Shown: positions 9,550 through 19,938, counted from the stretch's first letter. The stretch: 49,819 nt of DNA from an uncultured Pseudomonadota bacterium (GCA_937889395.1 CALAOW010000107.1:1-49819), one strand, 5' to 3'. The notes: generated by a model from the letters alone, not told the origin. Numbers and translations: made by a program.

Positions 9550-11184
9550 TCAGATCCGAAGGTCGGGCTTTTGCAGTATCGTCGGATGCACCCATTCGGG
9601 GCCGCCCGTTTCGGGATGATCGATGTTGTAATGCAAGCCGCGCGATTCGCGCCGGCTCATCGCGGATCGCACGACCAGCTCCGCGACCATCGCCAGGTTG
9701 CGCAACTCGATCGTGTCGGCGTCGAGCAGGTGGTCCCAGTAGTAGCGGTGGATTTCGTCCTTGAGCATCTCGATGCGGCGAAGCGCGCGCTCGAGGCGCT
9801 GGTCGCTGCGCACGATGCCGACGTAGTTCCACATCAGGCGGCGAATCTCGTCCCAGCTCTGCGTGATCATCACGCGCTCCTCGCTGCGGATCGCACGCCC
9901 GGGATCCCACTGGGGAAATTCGGGCGGCGCGCCGCCTCCCGACGCGACGATTTCGCGCGCCGCGGCAAAGCCGCGCCGGCCCATCACGGCGGCCTCGAGC
10001 AGCGAGTTCGACGCGAGCCGGTTGGCGCCGTGCAAACCGGTCATCGCGACCTCGCCGGCGGCGTACAGGTGCGGAATCGAGGTGCGTCCGTCGAGATCGG
10101 TCTGCACGCCGCCGCACATATAGTGGGCCGCGGGCACCACCGGAATTGGTCCTTTGGTCAGGTCATATCCGAAGCTCAAGCATCGCTTGAAGATATTGGG
10201 GAACCGCAGCCGGATGAAATCGGCGTCGCGATGGCTCAAATCGAGATACACGAAGTCCAGGCCGTGACGTTTCATCTCGGAATCGATCGCTCGCGCGACC
10301 ACGTCGCGCGGCGCCAGCTCGGCGTCCGGATGGTAGCGCTTCATGAACGGGGTGCCGTCGGGCAATTTCAGAATCGCGCCCTCGCCGCGCAGCGCCTCGG
10401 AAATGAGAAACGACTTGGCGGCGGGATGGTACAGGCAGGTGGGATGGAACTGGTAGAACTCGAGGTTGGCGACGGACGCGCCCGCCCGATACGCCATCGC
10501 GACGCCGTCGCCCGACGCGATATCGGGATTGGTGGTGTAGAGATAGACCTTGCCGGCGCCGCCCGTCGCCAGCATCGTGGCGCGCGAAATCACTTTGCGG
10601 ATTTCGTGAGTCTCGCGATCGAGCGCATAAACGCCCCAGCATGCGCCCGGCTTTCCCGCGGTGGCAGTCTCGACCAGCAGATTGATCGCGACGTGATTTT
10701 CCAAAGTGCGGATGTTCGGCCGCGCGGCGGCGGCCTCGGTCAGCGCACGCATTATTTCGCGGCCGGTCAGGTCCTGGGCGTGAAGCACGCGGCGATGGCT
10801 ATGGCCGCCCTCCTGGCCGAGGTCGTATTCCTGTTCGGAGTCGACTTCGGCGCCTTCGGTCCCGACGCGGGTGAAGCGAGTGCCGAGCCGGATCAATTCG
10901 CGAATCGCTTCGGGACCCTCGCGAACGATAGTCTCGACCGCGGCGCGATCGCACAGCCCGGCGCCCGCGCGGATCGTGTCCTCGATGTGCGATTCGAACG
11001 TGTCCTCAACGCTCCACACACTGGCGATACCGCCCTGCGCATAGGCGGTGTTGGCCTCGGAGCTGCCGGCCTTGGTGAGAACGGTGACAGTGCCGGCTTC
11101 GGCCGCCTTGATCGCGAACGTCAGGCCCGCGATGCCGCCGCCGATAACCAGGAAGTCGCTGGACAGTTGCGCATTATGCCTCAT
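9550..11184 (-). CDS. nadB: L-aspartate oxidase
   Basis: NadB oxidises L-aspartate to iminoaspartate with FAD, the first step of de novo NAD synthesis. The 544-residue protein starts with an FAD-binding dinucleotide fold (FLVIGGGIAGLTFAIKAAEAG). It also carries SSEANTAYAQGGIA, the succinate dehydrogenase/fumarate reductase-type HRRVLHAQDLTGREI, GGAGKVYLYTTNP, EFYQFHPTCLY, and the PAAHYMCGGVQTDLDGRTS region near the flavin. The C-terminal helical domain follows. ATG 11184 has GAGG eight bases upstream and removes an unsupported N-terminal stretch. nadA and nadC are not in the window. Confidence 0.95.
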   Translation of the reverse strand: MRHNAQLSSDFLVIGGGIAGLTFAIKAAEAGTVTVLTKAGSSEANTAYAQGGIASVWSVEDTFESHIEDTIRAGAGLCDRAAVETIVREGPEAIRELIRLGTRFTRVGTEGAEVDSEQEYDLGQEGGHSHRRVLHAQDLTGREIMRALTEAAAARPNIRTLENHVAINLLVETATAGKPGACWGVYALDRETHEIRKVISRATMLATGGAGKVYLYTTNPDIASGDGVAMAYRAGASVANLEFYQFHPTCLYHPAAKSFLISEALRGEGAILKLPDGTPFMKRYHPDAELAPRDVVARAIDSEMKRHGLDFVYLDLSHRDADFIRLRFPNIFKRCLSFGYDLTKGPIPVVPAAHYMCGGVQTDLDGRTSIPHLYAAGEVAMTGLHGANRLASNSLLEAAVMGRRGFAAAREIVASGGGAPPEFPQWDPGRAIRSEERVMITQSWDEIRRLMWNYVGIVRSDQRLERALRRIEMLKDEIHRYYWDHLLDADTIELRNLAMVAELVVRSAMSRRESRGLHYNIDHPETGGPEWVHPTILQKPDLRI

Positions 11185-11410
11185 CAGGTGGCCTCGGGCG
11201 CGCCCGCGGGGTGAATCGCGGAGCGTGCGTTGTGTCAAAATGACGCTACTCGGTCTGCGCTCGGCCAGTCAAGGCGATCGCGCGGCTGCGATTTGCCACT
11301 GTGATTCGATTCAAATATTCTGGAAGGTGGGGATCGCAGCGAAAGAACGAAAAAGCGAAAGACGAAACCTTCGCTGCGCAGTTTCGTAGAACCTACGACA
11401 GGCCAAGCCC

Positions 11411-11998
11411 GTGCCGATGACGCCGCCAAATATTGTCACGCTGTTCCGGATCGCCACCGCGCCGATCCTGATCTTGATCCTGATGCACAGCGGGCCGGGT
11501 GCGGCGTGGCTTGCAGCCGGGGTGTTCTTCATCGCGACGGTCAGCGATTATTTCGACGGCTACCTCGCGCGCAGTTACGACTCGGTCAGCACGCTCGGCA
11601 AGTTTCTCGATCCGATGGCCGACAAGCTGGTCGTTGCGACGGTGCTGATCATGCTAGCCGGGATGACGCGAACGCCGCACGTGCCGGCGTGGATGGTGGT
11701 CGTGCTGGTGACGCGCGAAATAATGGTGACGGGACTGCGCGCGGTGGCGGCGGCCGAGGGGTTAATCGTGGCCTCCGAGGAGCTCGGCAAGTACAAGATG
11801 GCGTTGCAGTCGATCGCGATTCAGGGTCTGCTGATTCATTACACGTATTGGCACGTCGATTTCTTCGCCGCCGGGATGTTCGTGCTGTGGATCGCGATGG
11901 CGGTGAGCGTGTGGTCGTGCGTCGATTATTACGTGCGCGTGGTGGTGGCGCTGCGGCCAAAACCAATTACTGCGGCGGGCAAGCGGGCGGTGATTTGA
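11411..11998 (+). CDS. pgsA: CDP-diacylglycerol-glycerol-3-phosphate 3-phosphatidyltransferase
   Basis: This integral membrane enzyme makes phosphatidylglycerol phosphate from CDP-diacylglycerol and glycerol 3-phosphate. The CDP-alcohol phosphotransferase signature D-x2-DG-x2-AR-x8-G-x3-D-x3-D is exact in DYFDGYLARSYDSVSTLGKF followed by LDPMAD. Several hydrophobic helices surround it (ILILILMHSG, WLAAGVFFIATVS, VVATVLIMLAGM, FAAGMFVLWIAMAVSV). The length of 195 residues is typical. The start is GTG 11411 or ATG 11417, and neither has a strong ribosome-binding site. The intergenic DNA upstream has an 8-bp inverted repeat (GCAGCGAA/TTCGCTGC, 11336-11377). Confidence 0.93.
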   Translation: MPMTPPNIVTLFRIATAPILILILMHSGPGAAWLAAGVFFIATVSDYFDGYLARSYDSVSTLGKFLDPMADKLVVATVLIMLAGMTRTPHVPAWMVVVLVTREIMVTGLRAVAAAEGLIVASEELGKYKMALQSIAIQGLLIHYTYWHVDFFAAGMFVLWIAMAVSVWSCVDYYVRVVVALRPKPITAAGKRAVI

Positions 11999-12050
11999 CA
12001 GACGCTCCCGCGCCGGATAATCAAATGGGTTCGTCGCGCCGGTTTGGAGA

Positions 12051-12126
12051 GCGGGTGTAGCTCAGTTGGTAGAGCGCGTGCTTGCCAAGCACGAGGTCGT
12101 CGGTTCGAAACCGATCACCCGCTCCA
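12051..12126 (+). tRNA. tRNA-Gly (GCC)
   Basis: The acceptor stem is GCGGGTG (12051-12057) with CACCCGC (12116-12122), and the CCA end is encoded at 12124-12126. The anticodon stem CGTGC/GCACG holds loop TTGCCAA, so the anticodon is GCC at 12084-12086. D and T arms are canonical (GGTTCGAAACC). Confidence 0.97.
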
Positions 12127-12211
12127 GGTAAATCGCGACAGACGGCCTCTCCAGGCTGTGCATCAGCGGCAATCGATCGCATATCACACCGGGAGATGAG
12201 GTCTCTTCTCC

Positions 12212-14581
12212 ATGTCGGAACCGCTCTCAGACCAGCAGCTTTCCCTCATCGACGCCTACTGGCGAGCGTCCAACTACCTGACCGTCGGCCAAATCTACCT
12301 GATGGCGAATCCTCTGCTGCGCGAGCCGCTCCGGCCCGAGCACATCAAGCCGCGCCTGCTCGGCCATTGGGGGACCTCACCGGGGCAGAACTTTATCTAC
12401 GCGCATCTCAACCGGCTGATTCGCGAGCACGACGCCAACGTCATTTATATTTCCGGTCCCGGGCACGGTGGTCCGTCGGTCATGTCGCATACCTATCTCG
12501 AGGGCACGTACTCCGAGATTTATCCGCGAATCTCCGAGGACAGCGAGGGGATGCGCCTGCTGTTTCGCCAATTCTCGACTCCGGGCGGCGTGCCGAGTCA
12601 TGCTGGTCCTCACGTCCCGGGTTCGATCAATGAAGGTGGCGAACTCGGCTACTCACTCGTGCACGCATTCGGTGCGGCGTTCGACAATCCCGACCTGATA
12701 GTTGCGTGCGTGATCGGCGATGGCGAGGCGGAAACCGCGCCGCTCGAAGGAGGATGGAAAGGCGTAAAGTTTCTCAACCCGGTGCGCGACGGTGCGGTGC
12801 TGCCGATCCTCCATCTGAACGGTTACAAAATTTCCGGCCCCACCGTATTTGGCCGCGACACCGACGAAGAGCTGCGCCGCCTGCTCGAAGGCCACGGCTA
12901 CGAGGTCTACTTTGTCGAGGGCGACGAACCGCCGCGGATGCATCGCGAGTTCGCTGCGACGCTCGAACAGTGTTACGCGAGGATTCGCGCAATCCAGACC
13001 GACGCGCGCGCAAACGGGCTCCGGAAGCGGCCGACGTGGCCTGCGATCGTACTGCGAACGCTCAAAGGATGGACCGGGCCGAAAGTTGTTGACGGCGTGC
13101 AGATTGAAGGGACCTTCCGGGCGCATCAGGTGCCGCTTGCGGGCGTGAAGGAAAATCCCGAGCATTTGAAATTGCTCGAGGCGTGGATGCGCAGTTACCA
13201 GCCTGACGAGTTGTTCGACGAACACGGCCGCCTGAAGCCCGAACTCAAAGCGATTGCGCCAAAAGGAAATCGCCGGATGGGCGCGAATCCGCACGCCAAC
13301 GGCGGAATTCTGACCATCGCGCTCGATATCCCGTCCTTTACCGACTACGCGGTGCCGATTGAACAACCTGGGAGCGTCAAGGTCGAATCCACCCGCCCCT
13401 TCGGCAAGCTGATGCGCGATATCTTCACGCGCAATTCCAAACAGCAGAACTTCCGCCTGTTCTGTCCCGACGAAACCAACTCCAATCGCCTTGGCGACGT
13501 TTTCGACGTCGAGAACCGATGCCTGGTGAGCCGCGTCGAGAGCTACGATGATCACGTCTCGCACGACGGCCGCGTGATGGAGGTGCTAAGCGAGCATTGC
13601 CTCCAGGGATGGCTCGAAGGCTACACGCTTACCGGACGCCACGGAATTTTCGCGTCGTACGAGGCGTTCGCCATGATCGTGGATTCTATGACGACGCAGC
13701 ACGCGAAATGGCTGGAGACATGCAAGACCGGGTTACCATGGCGCCGTCCGATCCCGTCGCTGAACTACCTGCTCACCTCGACCTGCTGGCGCAACGATCA
13801 CAACGGCTTCAGCCATCAGGGCCCGGGCTTCATCGACACCTTGCTGACCAAGCGGGGCATCGTGTCGCGGATATACCTGCCGCCCGACGCGAACTGCCTG
13901 CTGTCGGTGGCCGATCATTGCCTGCGCAGCCGCGACTACATCAATCTGATCGTGATCGACAAGCAGGAACATCCGGTGTGGCTCGATATCGATGCGGCCC
14001 GCGAGCATTGTTCTCGCGGCGCGTCGGTGTGGCGATGGGCCGGCAACGACGGCGGGATGGAACAACCGGACCTCGTGCTCGCATGCGCCGGCGACGTCAT
14101 GACGGAAGAGGCGATCGCGGCGGCTTGGCTGTTTCGCAAGTATCTTCCTGAAATGAAAATTCGAGTCGTGAACGTCGTCGATCTCATGACGCTGTTTCCG
14201 CCCGACCGCCATCCTCACGGCATGAGCGACGACGCTTTTCTCGAACTCTTCACCCCCGACAAGGACGTGATCTTCGCCTTTCATGGTTACCCGCGCGAGG
14301 TTCATCAGCTCCTGCACGGACGGCCCAATCCGAATCGTTTCCACGTGCACGGTTACGTCGAGGAGGGAACCACGACCACGCCTTTCGACATGCTGGTGCT
14401 GAACGAGGCGAGCCGCTATCACCTCTGCATCGACGGGCTGCGTCACGCGCCGCGGTACCAGGAGCGCGCCCGCGAACTCATCACGATGACTGAAGCCGCG
14501 CTCGACGCCCATCGCAAATACATAGTCGAGACTTTCGAAGACATGCCTGCGATTCGTAACTGGAAATGGACTCCGGATTAA
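12212..14581 (+). CDS. xfp: Xylulose-5-phosphate/fructose-6-phosphate phosphoketolase
   Basis: This thiamine-diphosphate enzyme splits xylulose 5-phosphate (and often fructose 6-phosphate) with phosphate into acetyl phosphate plus glyceraldehyde 3-phosphate or erythrose 4-phosphate. At 789 residues it has the family length. Diagnostic motifs are [20 protein letters not shown] near residue 50, SGPGHGGPS near 90, [20 protein letters not shown] near 145 and the ThDP motif [16 protein letters not shown] near 169. The C-terminal domain carries [20 protein letters not shown] and [17 protein letters not shown]. The gene heads an operon with phosphoglucomutase (4 bp gap) and acetate kinase, so acetyl phosphate can be turned directly into ATP and acetate. 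Confidence 0.96.
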   Translation: MSEPLSDQQLSLIDAYWRASNYLTVGQIYLMANPLLREPLRPEHIKPRLLGHWGTSPGQNFIYAHLNRLIREHDANVIYISGPGHGGPSVMSHTYLEGTYSEIYPRISEDSEGMRLLFRQFSTPGGVPSHAGPHVPGSINEGGELGYSLVHAFGAAFDNPDLIVACVIGDGEAETAPLEGGWKGVKFLNPVRDGAVLPILHLNGYKISGPTVFGRDTDEELRRLLEGHGYEVYFVEGDEPPRMHREFAATLEQCYARIRAIQTDARANGLRKRPTWPAIVLRTLKGWTGPKVVDGVQIEGTFRAHQVPLAGVKENPEHLKLLEAWMRSYQPDELFDEHGRLKPELKAIAPKGNRRMGANPHANGGILTIALDIPSFTDYAVPIEQPGSVKVESTRPFGKLMRDIFTRNSKQQNFRLFCPDETNSNRLGDVFDVENRCLVSRVESYDDHVSHDGRVMEVLSEHCLQGWLEGYTLTGRHGIFASYEAFAMIVDSMTTQHAKWLETCKTGLPWRRPIPSLNYLLTSTCWRNDHNGFSHQGPGFIDTLLTKRGIVSRIYLPPDANCLLSVADHCLRSRDYINLIVIDKQEHPVWLDIDAAREHCSRGASVWRWAGNDGGMEQPDLVLACAGDVMTEEAIAAAWLFRKYLPEMKIRVVNVVDLMTLFPPDRHPHGMSDDAFLELFTPDKDVIFAFHGYPREVHQLLHGRPNPNRFHVHGYVEEGTTTTPFDMLVLNEASRYHLCIDGLRHAPRYQERARELITMTEAALDAHRKYIVETFEDMPAIRNWKWTPD

Positions 14582-14585
14582 TTTG

Positions 14586-16265
14586 ATGAAAGCAAGCCCG
14601 CTTGCCGGAAAACCTGTCGATCAATCGCAACTCGTCGATATCCCCCGTTTGATCACCGCTTACTTCGCCTGCAAGCCCGACGCCGACAATCCCGCGCAAC
14701 GAGTCGCGTTCGGCACCTCGGGGCATCGCGGCTCCTCGTTCGACAGCGCGTTCAACGAAGCGCACATCCTCGCGATCAGCCAGGCGATTTGCCTCTATCG
14801 CAAAAGTCAAAATATCAACGGTCCTCTCTACCTCGGGATGGACACGCATGCGCTCTCGGTCCCGGCGTTCGCCAGTGCGCTCGAAGTGCTGGCTGCCAAC
14901 GGGGTCGAGACGATGGTGGATAGCGAGGGCGGATACACGCCGACGCCGGCGATATCGCACGCGATCCTGACCTACAATCGCGGCCGCAAGGACGGGCTGG
15001 CGGACGGGATCGTGATCACGCCGTCGCACAATCCGCCGTGTGATGGCGGCTTCAAGTACAATCCGTCCAACGGCGGCCCGGCTGATTCCACCGTCACCGA
15101 TTGGATTCAGAATACAGCCAACGAATTTCTCAAGGCCGGCCTCGCCGGGGTGCTGCGCGTTCCGTACGAGCGGGCGCGCACGGCCGCGACGGTTCATCAG
15201 CACGATTACATCGGCGCTTACGTCAGCGACCTCGACAACGTCGTCGACATGGAGTCGATTCGCGGCGCGGGCGTGCAGGTCGGGATCGATCCGCTCGGCG
15301 GCGCGGCGGTGCGCTACTGGCCGGCGGTGATCGAAAAGTACGGAATCAAGGCGACGGTGGTCAGCGACGTGGTCGATCCGACATTTCGCTTCATGACCGC
15401 CGACTGGGATGGGAAAATCAGAATGGATTGCTCGTCGCCGTACGCGATGGTGCGACTGCTCGCGATGCGCGATCGTTTCGACGTTGCGTTTGCCAACGAC
15501 ACCGACGCGGACCGGCACGGAATAGTCACTCGCTCGAGCGGCCTGATGAATCCGAATCACTATCTCGCGGTTGCGATCTCGTACCTGTTTCGCAATCGCA
15601 CCCGATGGCGCAGAGATGCGGCGGTCGGCAAGACTGTGGTGAGCAGCGCCATGATCGATCGCGTCGCGGCGAGCCTCGAGCGCAAGCTCATCGAGACTCC
15701 GGTCGGCTTCAAGTGGTTCGTGGACGGGCTGATCGATGGTTCGGTCGGATTTTGCGGCGAGGAAAGTGCCGGCGCGTCATTTCTGCGCACCGATGGAACC
15801 GTGTGGACCACCGACAAGGACGGACTCATCCTCGGCTTGCTGGCCGCCGAGATGACCGCGCGCGTGGGGCGCGACCCCGGAGCGACGTACGATGACCTGA
15901 CGCGCGAGTTCGGTGCGCCGGCGTACGAGAGAATCGATGCGCCCGCCACGCTCGCGCAGAAGGAAATTCTAAGGAAGCTGAGTCCCGGGCAACTGAATGA
16001 GCGCGAACTTGCGGGTGAGAAAATTCTCAAAACATTGACCATTGCGCCCGGCAACGGGGCGGCAATCGGCGGAATCAAGGTGATCGCGGAGAGCGGATGG
16101 TTCGCGGCGCGTCCGTCGGGCACGGAAGAGGTTTACAAGATATACGCGGAGAGTTTTCGCGGCGTCGATCATCTGCATCGGATTCAGGCTGAGGCGCAGG
16201 AACTTATCGCGCGCGTCTTCAAGCAGGCTGAATCGCCGCCGGCGGCGCGGCCCCGCGGCGACTGA
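14586..16265 (+). CDS. pgm: Phosphoglucomutase (alpha-D-glucose-specific)
   Basis: This enzyme interconverts glucose 1-phosphate and glucose 6-phosphate. The protein (559 residues from ATG 14586) has the Pgm-type phosphoserine loop TPSHNPP with Ser147, very close to the catalytic position in E. coli Pgm. It also has a metal loop DTDADRHG (D305, D307, D309), a sugar-binding CGEESAGAS segment and the phosphate-binding [15 protein letters not shown] tail. A TTG three bases earlier is also possible. It is translationally close to the phosphoketolase stop. In this operon it may feed glycogen- or trehalose-derived glucose 1-phosphate into hexose phosphate metabolism, which is an inference. Confidence 0.95.
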   Translation: MKASPLAGKPVDQSQLVDIPRLITAYFACKPDADNPAQRVAFGTSGHRGSSFDSAFNEAHILAISQAICLYRKSQNINGPLYLGMDTHALSVPAFASALEVLAANGVETMVDSEGGYTPTPAISHAILTYNRGRKDGLADGIVITPSHNPPCDGGFKYNPSNGGPADSTVTDWIQNTANEFLKAGLAGVLRVPYERARTAATVHQHDYIGAYVSDLDNVVDMESIRGAGVQVGIDPLGGAAVRYWPAVIEKYGIKATVVSDVVDPTFRFMTADWDGKIRMDCSSPYAMVRLLAMRDRFDVAFANDTDADRHGIVTRSSGLMNPNHYLAVAISYLFRNRTRWRRDAAVGKTVVSSAMIDRVAASLERKLIETPVGFKWFVDGLIDGSVGFCGEESAGASFLRTDGTVWTTDKDGLILGLLAAEMTARVGRDPGATYDDLTREFGAPAYERIDAPATLAQKEILRKLSPGQLNERELAGEKILKTLTIAPGNGAAIGGIKVIAESGWFAARPSGTEEVYKIYAESFRGVDHLHRIQAEAQELIARVFKQAESPPAARPRGD

Positions 16266-16275
16266 GGAATCAGGC

Positions 16276-17454
16276 TTGCCGGCTCGTCACATCATACTCT
16301 GCATCAACGTTGGTTCGTCATCGTGCAAGTTCTCGCTGTACTCGGTTTCCAGCGGCGCCGAATCCATTGTGGCCGAGGGCGCGGCGGATCGGATCGGCTC
16401 GAGCGGCGGCACAATCACGATCCGCGACGCCAACGGCCGCTCGATCGCCGAATCGGATCGCGATCTCGCACGCCCGCAAGTTGCCGTCGATGCGCTGTTC
16501 GACGAGTTCGAGCGCTTGAAGCTGCCGCGCCTCGACGTGGTCGGACATCGAATCGTTCACGGCGGCGCGCATCATGTGGCCCCGGAGATTGTCACGCCCG
16601 CGCTGATCGCCGATTTGAAACGGCTGATCGCATTCGCACCGCTGCACATGCCGGGCGGAATCGGGGGCGTCGAGGCGGTTGCCGCGCGGCATCCGAAACT
16701 TCCGCAGGTCGCGTGCTTCGACACCGCGTTTCATCGTGGAATGCCGGAGCGCGCCGAGCGCTTCCCGTTGCCGCGCGAACTATGGGACGCGGGAGTGCGG
16801 CGCTACGGCTTTCACGGGATCTCTTATGAGTACATCATGCAGGCTCTAAGAGCCGACGTTCCGACGCGCCTGATAATCGCGCACTTGGGCAACGGGGCCA
16901 GCATGGCCGCAGTCGAAAACGGCCGTCCGCTCGACACCACGATGGGATTCACGCCGGCGGGCGGCTTCATGATGGGGACGCGGCCGGGCGATCTCGATCC
17001 AGGCGTGATTCTTTATCTGCTCGAACAGAAGGGTTACGACGCCGCGCAACTAAGTCGGCTCGTCAATCTGAAGTCCGGGTTGCTCGGAGTCTCAGGACTC
17101 AGTTCCGACGTGAAGACGTTGCTGGACGCGCGGGGATCGAACGCGGATGCGGCGGAGGCGATCGAGATGTTTTGCTATCAGATTAGAAAAGCGATTGGCG
17201 CACTGGCAGCGGCGCTCGGCGGATTGGACATGCTCATCTTCACCGGCGGGATTGGCGAGCATGCCGCCGCGGTACGCGCGGAAGCCTGCCAGGGGCTGGC
17301 GCATCTCGGGCTCGCGATCGATCCGCGACGTAACGACTCCAACCAGGACACGATCAGCGCCGCTGATAGCCGATGCCGCGTGCGGGTCATCCCCACCAAT
17401 GAAAATTTAATGGTCGCGCGGCACGCGGCTCGGCTGGTATTTCCCGCCGGCTGA
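16276..17454 (+). CDS. ackA: Acetate kinase
   Basis: AckA converts acetyl phosphate and ADP to acetate and ATP. The 392-residue protein contains INVGSSSCKFSLY (N-terminal nucleotide and acetate site), CFDTAFH with the catalytic aspartate, RRYGFHGISYEYI, AHLGNGASMAAV, TMGFTPAGGFMMGTRPGDLDPG and FTGGIGEHAAAVR. The start is TTG 16276 with GAGG about eight bases upstream. It follows pgm by 10 bp and is the third gene of the phosphoketolase operon. No phosphotransacetylase gene is nearby, so acetyl phosphate is presumably supplied by the phosphoketolase. Confidence 0.96.
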   Translation: MPARHIILCINVGSSSCKFSLYSVSSGAESIVAEGAADRIGSSGGTITIRDANGRSIAESDRDLARPQVAVDALFDEFERLKLPRLDVVGHRIVHGGAHHVAPEIVTPALIADLKRLIAFAPLHMPGGIGGVEAVAARHPKLPQVACFDTAFHRGMPERAERFPLPRELWDAGVRRYGFHGISYEYIMQALRADVPTRLIIAHLGNGASMAAVENGRPLDTTMGFTPAGGFMMGTRPGDLDPGVILYLLEQKGYDAAQLSRLVNLKSGLLGVSGLSSDVKTLLDARGSNADAAEAIEMFCYQIRKAIGALAAALGGLDMLIFTGGIGEHAAAVRAEACQGLAHLGLAIDPRRNDSNQDTISAADSRCRVRVIPTNENLMVARHAARLVFPAG

Positions 17455-17546
17455 TTCGACGATTTGCTGGCCGCAAGCCCGTTCGCGGCGGTATAAATCA
17501 GTTGGGCAAGTTTTTCAGCGAAAACGCGCGACAGTAAATTCCGGAA

Positions 17547-18221
17547 GTGTGCGGACGATTCACAATCACGCGCCGCGACGGCAACTCGATCGCAGCGGAA
17601 CTCGGCGTCCCGGCGGACTCGTTCGCCGATTATCGGCCGCGCTACAACGTCGCGCCGATGCAGAAGCATTTCATCGTCAGGATCAAATACGAAAATCGCG
17701 AAGCGATTCCCGCCAGGTGGGGCCTGGTCAGGAGCGGCGCGAAAGACGCCAGCATGGCGGCCAAGTGTATCAACGCGCGGTCGGAGACGGTCGAGGCGCG
17801 GCCCGCATTTCGCGACGCGTTCCGTAAGCGGCGATGCGTGGTGCCGGCGGATGGATTCTTCGAATGGACCGGGCCGAAGACCGCGCGGCAGCCGACCTGG
17901 TTCCATCGCGAGGACAGCCGTCTGATCCTGTTCGCCGGACTTTACGAGGCATGGCAGAAAGAGGCGAGCGTGTGGGAGACGACGTTTACGATTATCACGA
18001 CGGCGGCCAACGCCGTGGTCGCGTCGTATCACGATCGGATGCCGGTGATACTTGCAGATCGCGACGCCGACGACTGGATGGATCCGCGCGCGCCGGATCC
18101 GCTCGCGCTCAAGTGCCTGCTGGTTCCCGCGCCCGCTGACCTGCTGATCGCGACTCCGGTTTCGCCCAAGATCAACAATGTGCATAACGATTCGCCGGAT
18201 CTGCTGGAGCCCGCCGGATAG
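17547..18221 (+). CDS. SOS response-associated peptidase family protein (YedK/HMCES)
   Basis: SRAP proteins bond covalently to abasic sites in single-stranded DNA through Cys2. This one begins M-C-G-R-F, so Cys2 is present once the initiator methionine is removed. It has the YNVAP motif (residues 34-38), WGLV, CINARSET, the catalytic glutamate in ADGFFEWTG and the histidine in ASYHDRMPVIL. The GTG start at 17547 is fixed by the need for Cys at position 2, and no ribosome-binding site is clear. The length of 224 residues is usual for the family. Confidence 0.94.
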   Translation: MCGRFTITRRDGNSIAAELGVPADSFADYRPRYNVAPMQKHFIVRIKYENREAIPARWGLVRSGAKDASMAAKCINARSETVEARPAFRDAFRKRRCVVPADGFFEWTGPKTARQPTWFHREDSRLILFAGLYEAWQKEASVWETTFTIITTAANAVVASYHDRMPVILADRDADDWMDPRAPDPLALKCLLVPAPADLLIATPVSPKINNVHNDSPDLLEPAG

Positions 18222-18274
18222 ATTTTCGACTGAGCCACTGAGTCTGTCGATCCGAAGTGGTCAGGCGGCGCGGG

Positions 18275-18620
18275 GTACTGGCTCAGTTTGCCAAGCTGAA
18301 GGCTGCGAGGGGCGCGATTTTGGCTGATCGAAAAGAGCTGGAAAGAGCAAATTCTACCATCCGTAGTGGTTTTGGGACGGCTGCGCTCTATGGCTAGTTT
18401 CGTTCCGTCATAAATTATTTCAGCCGAGAGCGGAGGTCGCCCGATTTCGGGCGAGCCGGGCGAGTACAAGGCATCCTGGCGGTTGACCATAGCGTATGCG
18501 TAGCACGCGAAATCGGCGCGGGGCAGGCTGAATTAGTTCATCCTCAAAATCCGGCCCGAAACCCGGATTCAGGAGTCACAGGGATTTGGTCCATATCATC
18601 GAAGCTGAACCAGTGCCCGG
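18275..18620 (+). repeat. Dispersed non-coding repeat, copy 1
   Basis: This segment aligns with 22421-22815 in the same orientation. Best-conserved blocks are GTAGTGGTTTTGGGA, GCTAGTTTCGTTCCGTC, GCCCGATTTCG, CGTAGCACGC and CAGGCTGAAT. It holds a CGCCCG-ATTT-CGGGCG hairpin near 18431-18446. The minus strand is open in both copies, but changes between the copies fall at all codon positions, which argues against coding. It fills most of the gap between the SRAP gene and tRNA-Cys. Confidence 0.7.
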
Positions 18621-18696
18621 AGTGGATGCTCAATTGATGGACTTTCCCGCGCGTGATAGTTGATCGGGTCCGGTCGCGACGAAAATAGAGCGCGGG

Positions 18697-18772
18697 GGCG
18701 GCGTACCCAAGTGGTTAAGGGAGAGGTCTGCAAAACCTCCATGCATCGGTTCGAATCCGATCGCCGCCTCCA
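18697..18772 (+). tRNA. tRNA-Cys (GCA)
   Basis: The acceptor stem is GGCGGCG (18697-18703) with CGCCGCC (18762-18768), followed by TCCA. The anticodon stem GAGGT/ACCTC encloses CTGCAAA, giving anticodon GCA at 18730-18732. The T arm ATCGG-TTCGAAT-CCGAT is intact. A lower-GC, probably acquired nuclease gene starts 32 bp downstream. Confidence 0.97.
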
Positions 18773-18804
18773 ACAAATCCCAAAAGAATGAATAGGGGAG
18801 AGAG

Positions 18805-19857
18805 ATGATCATCCCGATTACCGTTACGCCTGAGGGGCTAATCCAGCCGCAGAAGGAACCGGAAGCGACCAAATTTGTGTCGCTTGGCGTCAAGGAGGCT
18901 AATATAGAGGAGTTCCTTCGGAAGGACATTGGCCGCATCTTCGACGACGAGGACGAGACACTGCTGGTCGTCAGACAACAGGTAGTGAACGCGAGCAACG
19001 GCCGGAACGACCTTGTTGCGCTCGACGGGTGGGGGAACCTCGTCCTCATCGAAATTAAACGCGACTCCCGGGATATGGTCACTCGGCCCGAAGCGCTCGA
19101 ATTTCAGGCTGTCCGTTACGCCGCGAGCCTCGCCACAATCCGTAGCGTGGATGAATTAGTCGAACGCATTTTCGCCCGATATATCAACAAGTGGCCAGCC
19201 GAGTTCGAAAAGGGTGACTTGACGCCCGAAGAACTTGGAAAACGCACCGTGAAGAAGTTCCTCCTGGAGAATAATGCCGAAAAATCCTTTAACAAACACC
19301 AGCGGATCATTCTCGTGGCTTCAGCCTTCGATGAACAGACGCTGTCCGCCGCCGCTTGGATGAACGATAACGGCATCGACATCGCCTGTATCTCGCTTAA
19401 TCCTATGAAAGCGGGCGAATCGTTGTACCTCGTTGTCGAAAAGCTCATTCCGACGCTTTGCATGGAAGATTTTCTTGTCCCGTTCCCGGAGGCTGTCCCC
19501 GACCGAGGGCAGGCCCGAATCACGGGAACGGATAAGACGCGCACCCGTACAACGCTCCCTAAGATGCGGGAACTCATGGAATGGGGAGTCGTGAAGCGGG
19601 GAGAGAGCTTGAGGGTGAAGAACTATCCAGATTCGGAAGCACTGGTGGAGGATTCCAAGACGGTCCGCTTCAAGGACCGCCTTCTCTCCTATAACGACTG
19701 GGGCCGCGAGGTGACAGGTTGGTCTTCGATCAACATCTACGACTGGGCGGTCGCGCCCGACGATAGAACTCTAACCGACTTGCGGGCGGAGCACATGGAT
19801 AGGGAGGAGAACGCCGCCGCGCAGGCCAACACTGGTTCAGCGGAGGTCGCGCATTGA
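18805..19857 (+). CDS. NucS-like PD-(D/E)XK nuclease with C-terminal RAMA domain
   Basis: The 350-residue protein has an N-terminal region resembling the NucS/DUF91 endonuclease core. The pattern RNDLVALDGWGNLVLIEIKRD puts D69 and E83-x-K85 at the PD-(D/E)XK positions, and EFQAVRYAASL supplies the usual Q-x3-Y. The segment FNKHQRIILVASAFDEQTL and the following residues are also typical of that family. Residues about 255-330 (MRELMEWGVVKRGESL ... VTGWSSINIYDW ... LTDLRAEHM) fit the RAMA domain, found in restriction-modification and DNA-modification-linked proteins. A strong GGGGAG site precedes ATG 18805. It has lower-GC codons than its neighbours. Function is inferred: a modification-aware DNA nuclease. 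Placed just after tRNA-Cys, it may be acquired. Confidence 0.72.
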   Translation: MIIPITVTPEGLIQPQKEPEATKFVSLGVKEANIEEFLRKDIGRIFDDEDETLLVVRQQVVNASNGRNDLVALDGWGNLVLIEIKRDSRDMVTRPEALEFQAVRYAASLATIRSVDELVERIFARYINKWPAEFEKGDLTPEELGKRTVKKFLLENNAEKSFNKHQRIILVASAFDEQTLSAAAWMNDNGIDIACISLNPMKAGESLYLVVEKLIPTLCMEDFLVPFPEAVPDRGQARITGTDKTRTRTTLPKMRELMEWGVVKRGESLRVKNYPDSEALVEDSKTVRFKDRLLSYNDWGREVTGWSSINIYDWAVAPDDRTLTDLRAEHMDREENAAAQANTGSAEVAH

Positions 19858-19938
19858 ACCGCCCTCGTTGCCCGACTCACCGGATGACTTCAGGTCTCCA
19901 GAAGAGTTCAGGCGAACCTTCGCATGAGGCGGGCGGTT

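Noticed and set aside
9571..11214. 547-codon open frame on the plus strand, antisense to nadB
   Set aside because: It is a shadow of GC-rich codons in nadB. The nadB frame has all catalytic motifs, and the antisense one has arginine/alanine-rich low-complexity composition.
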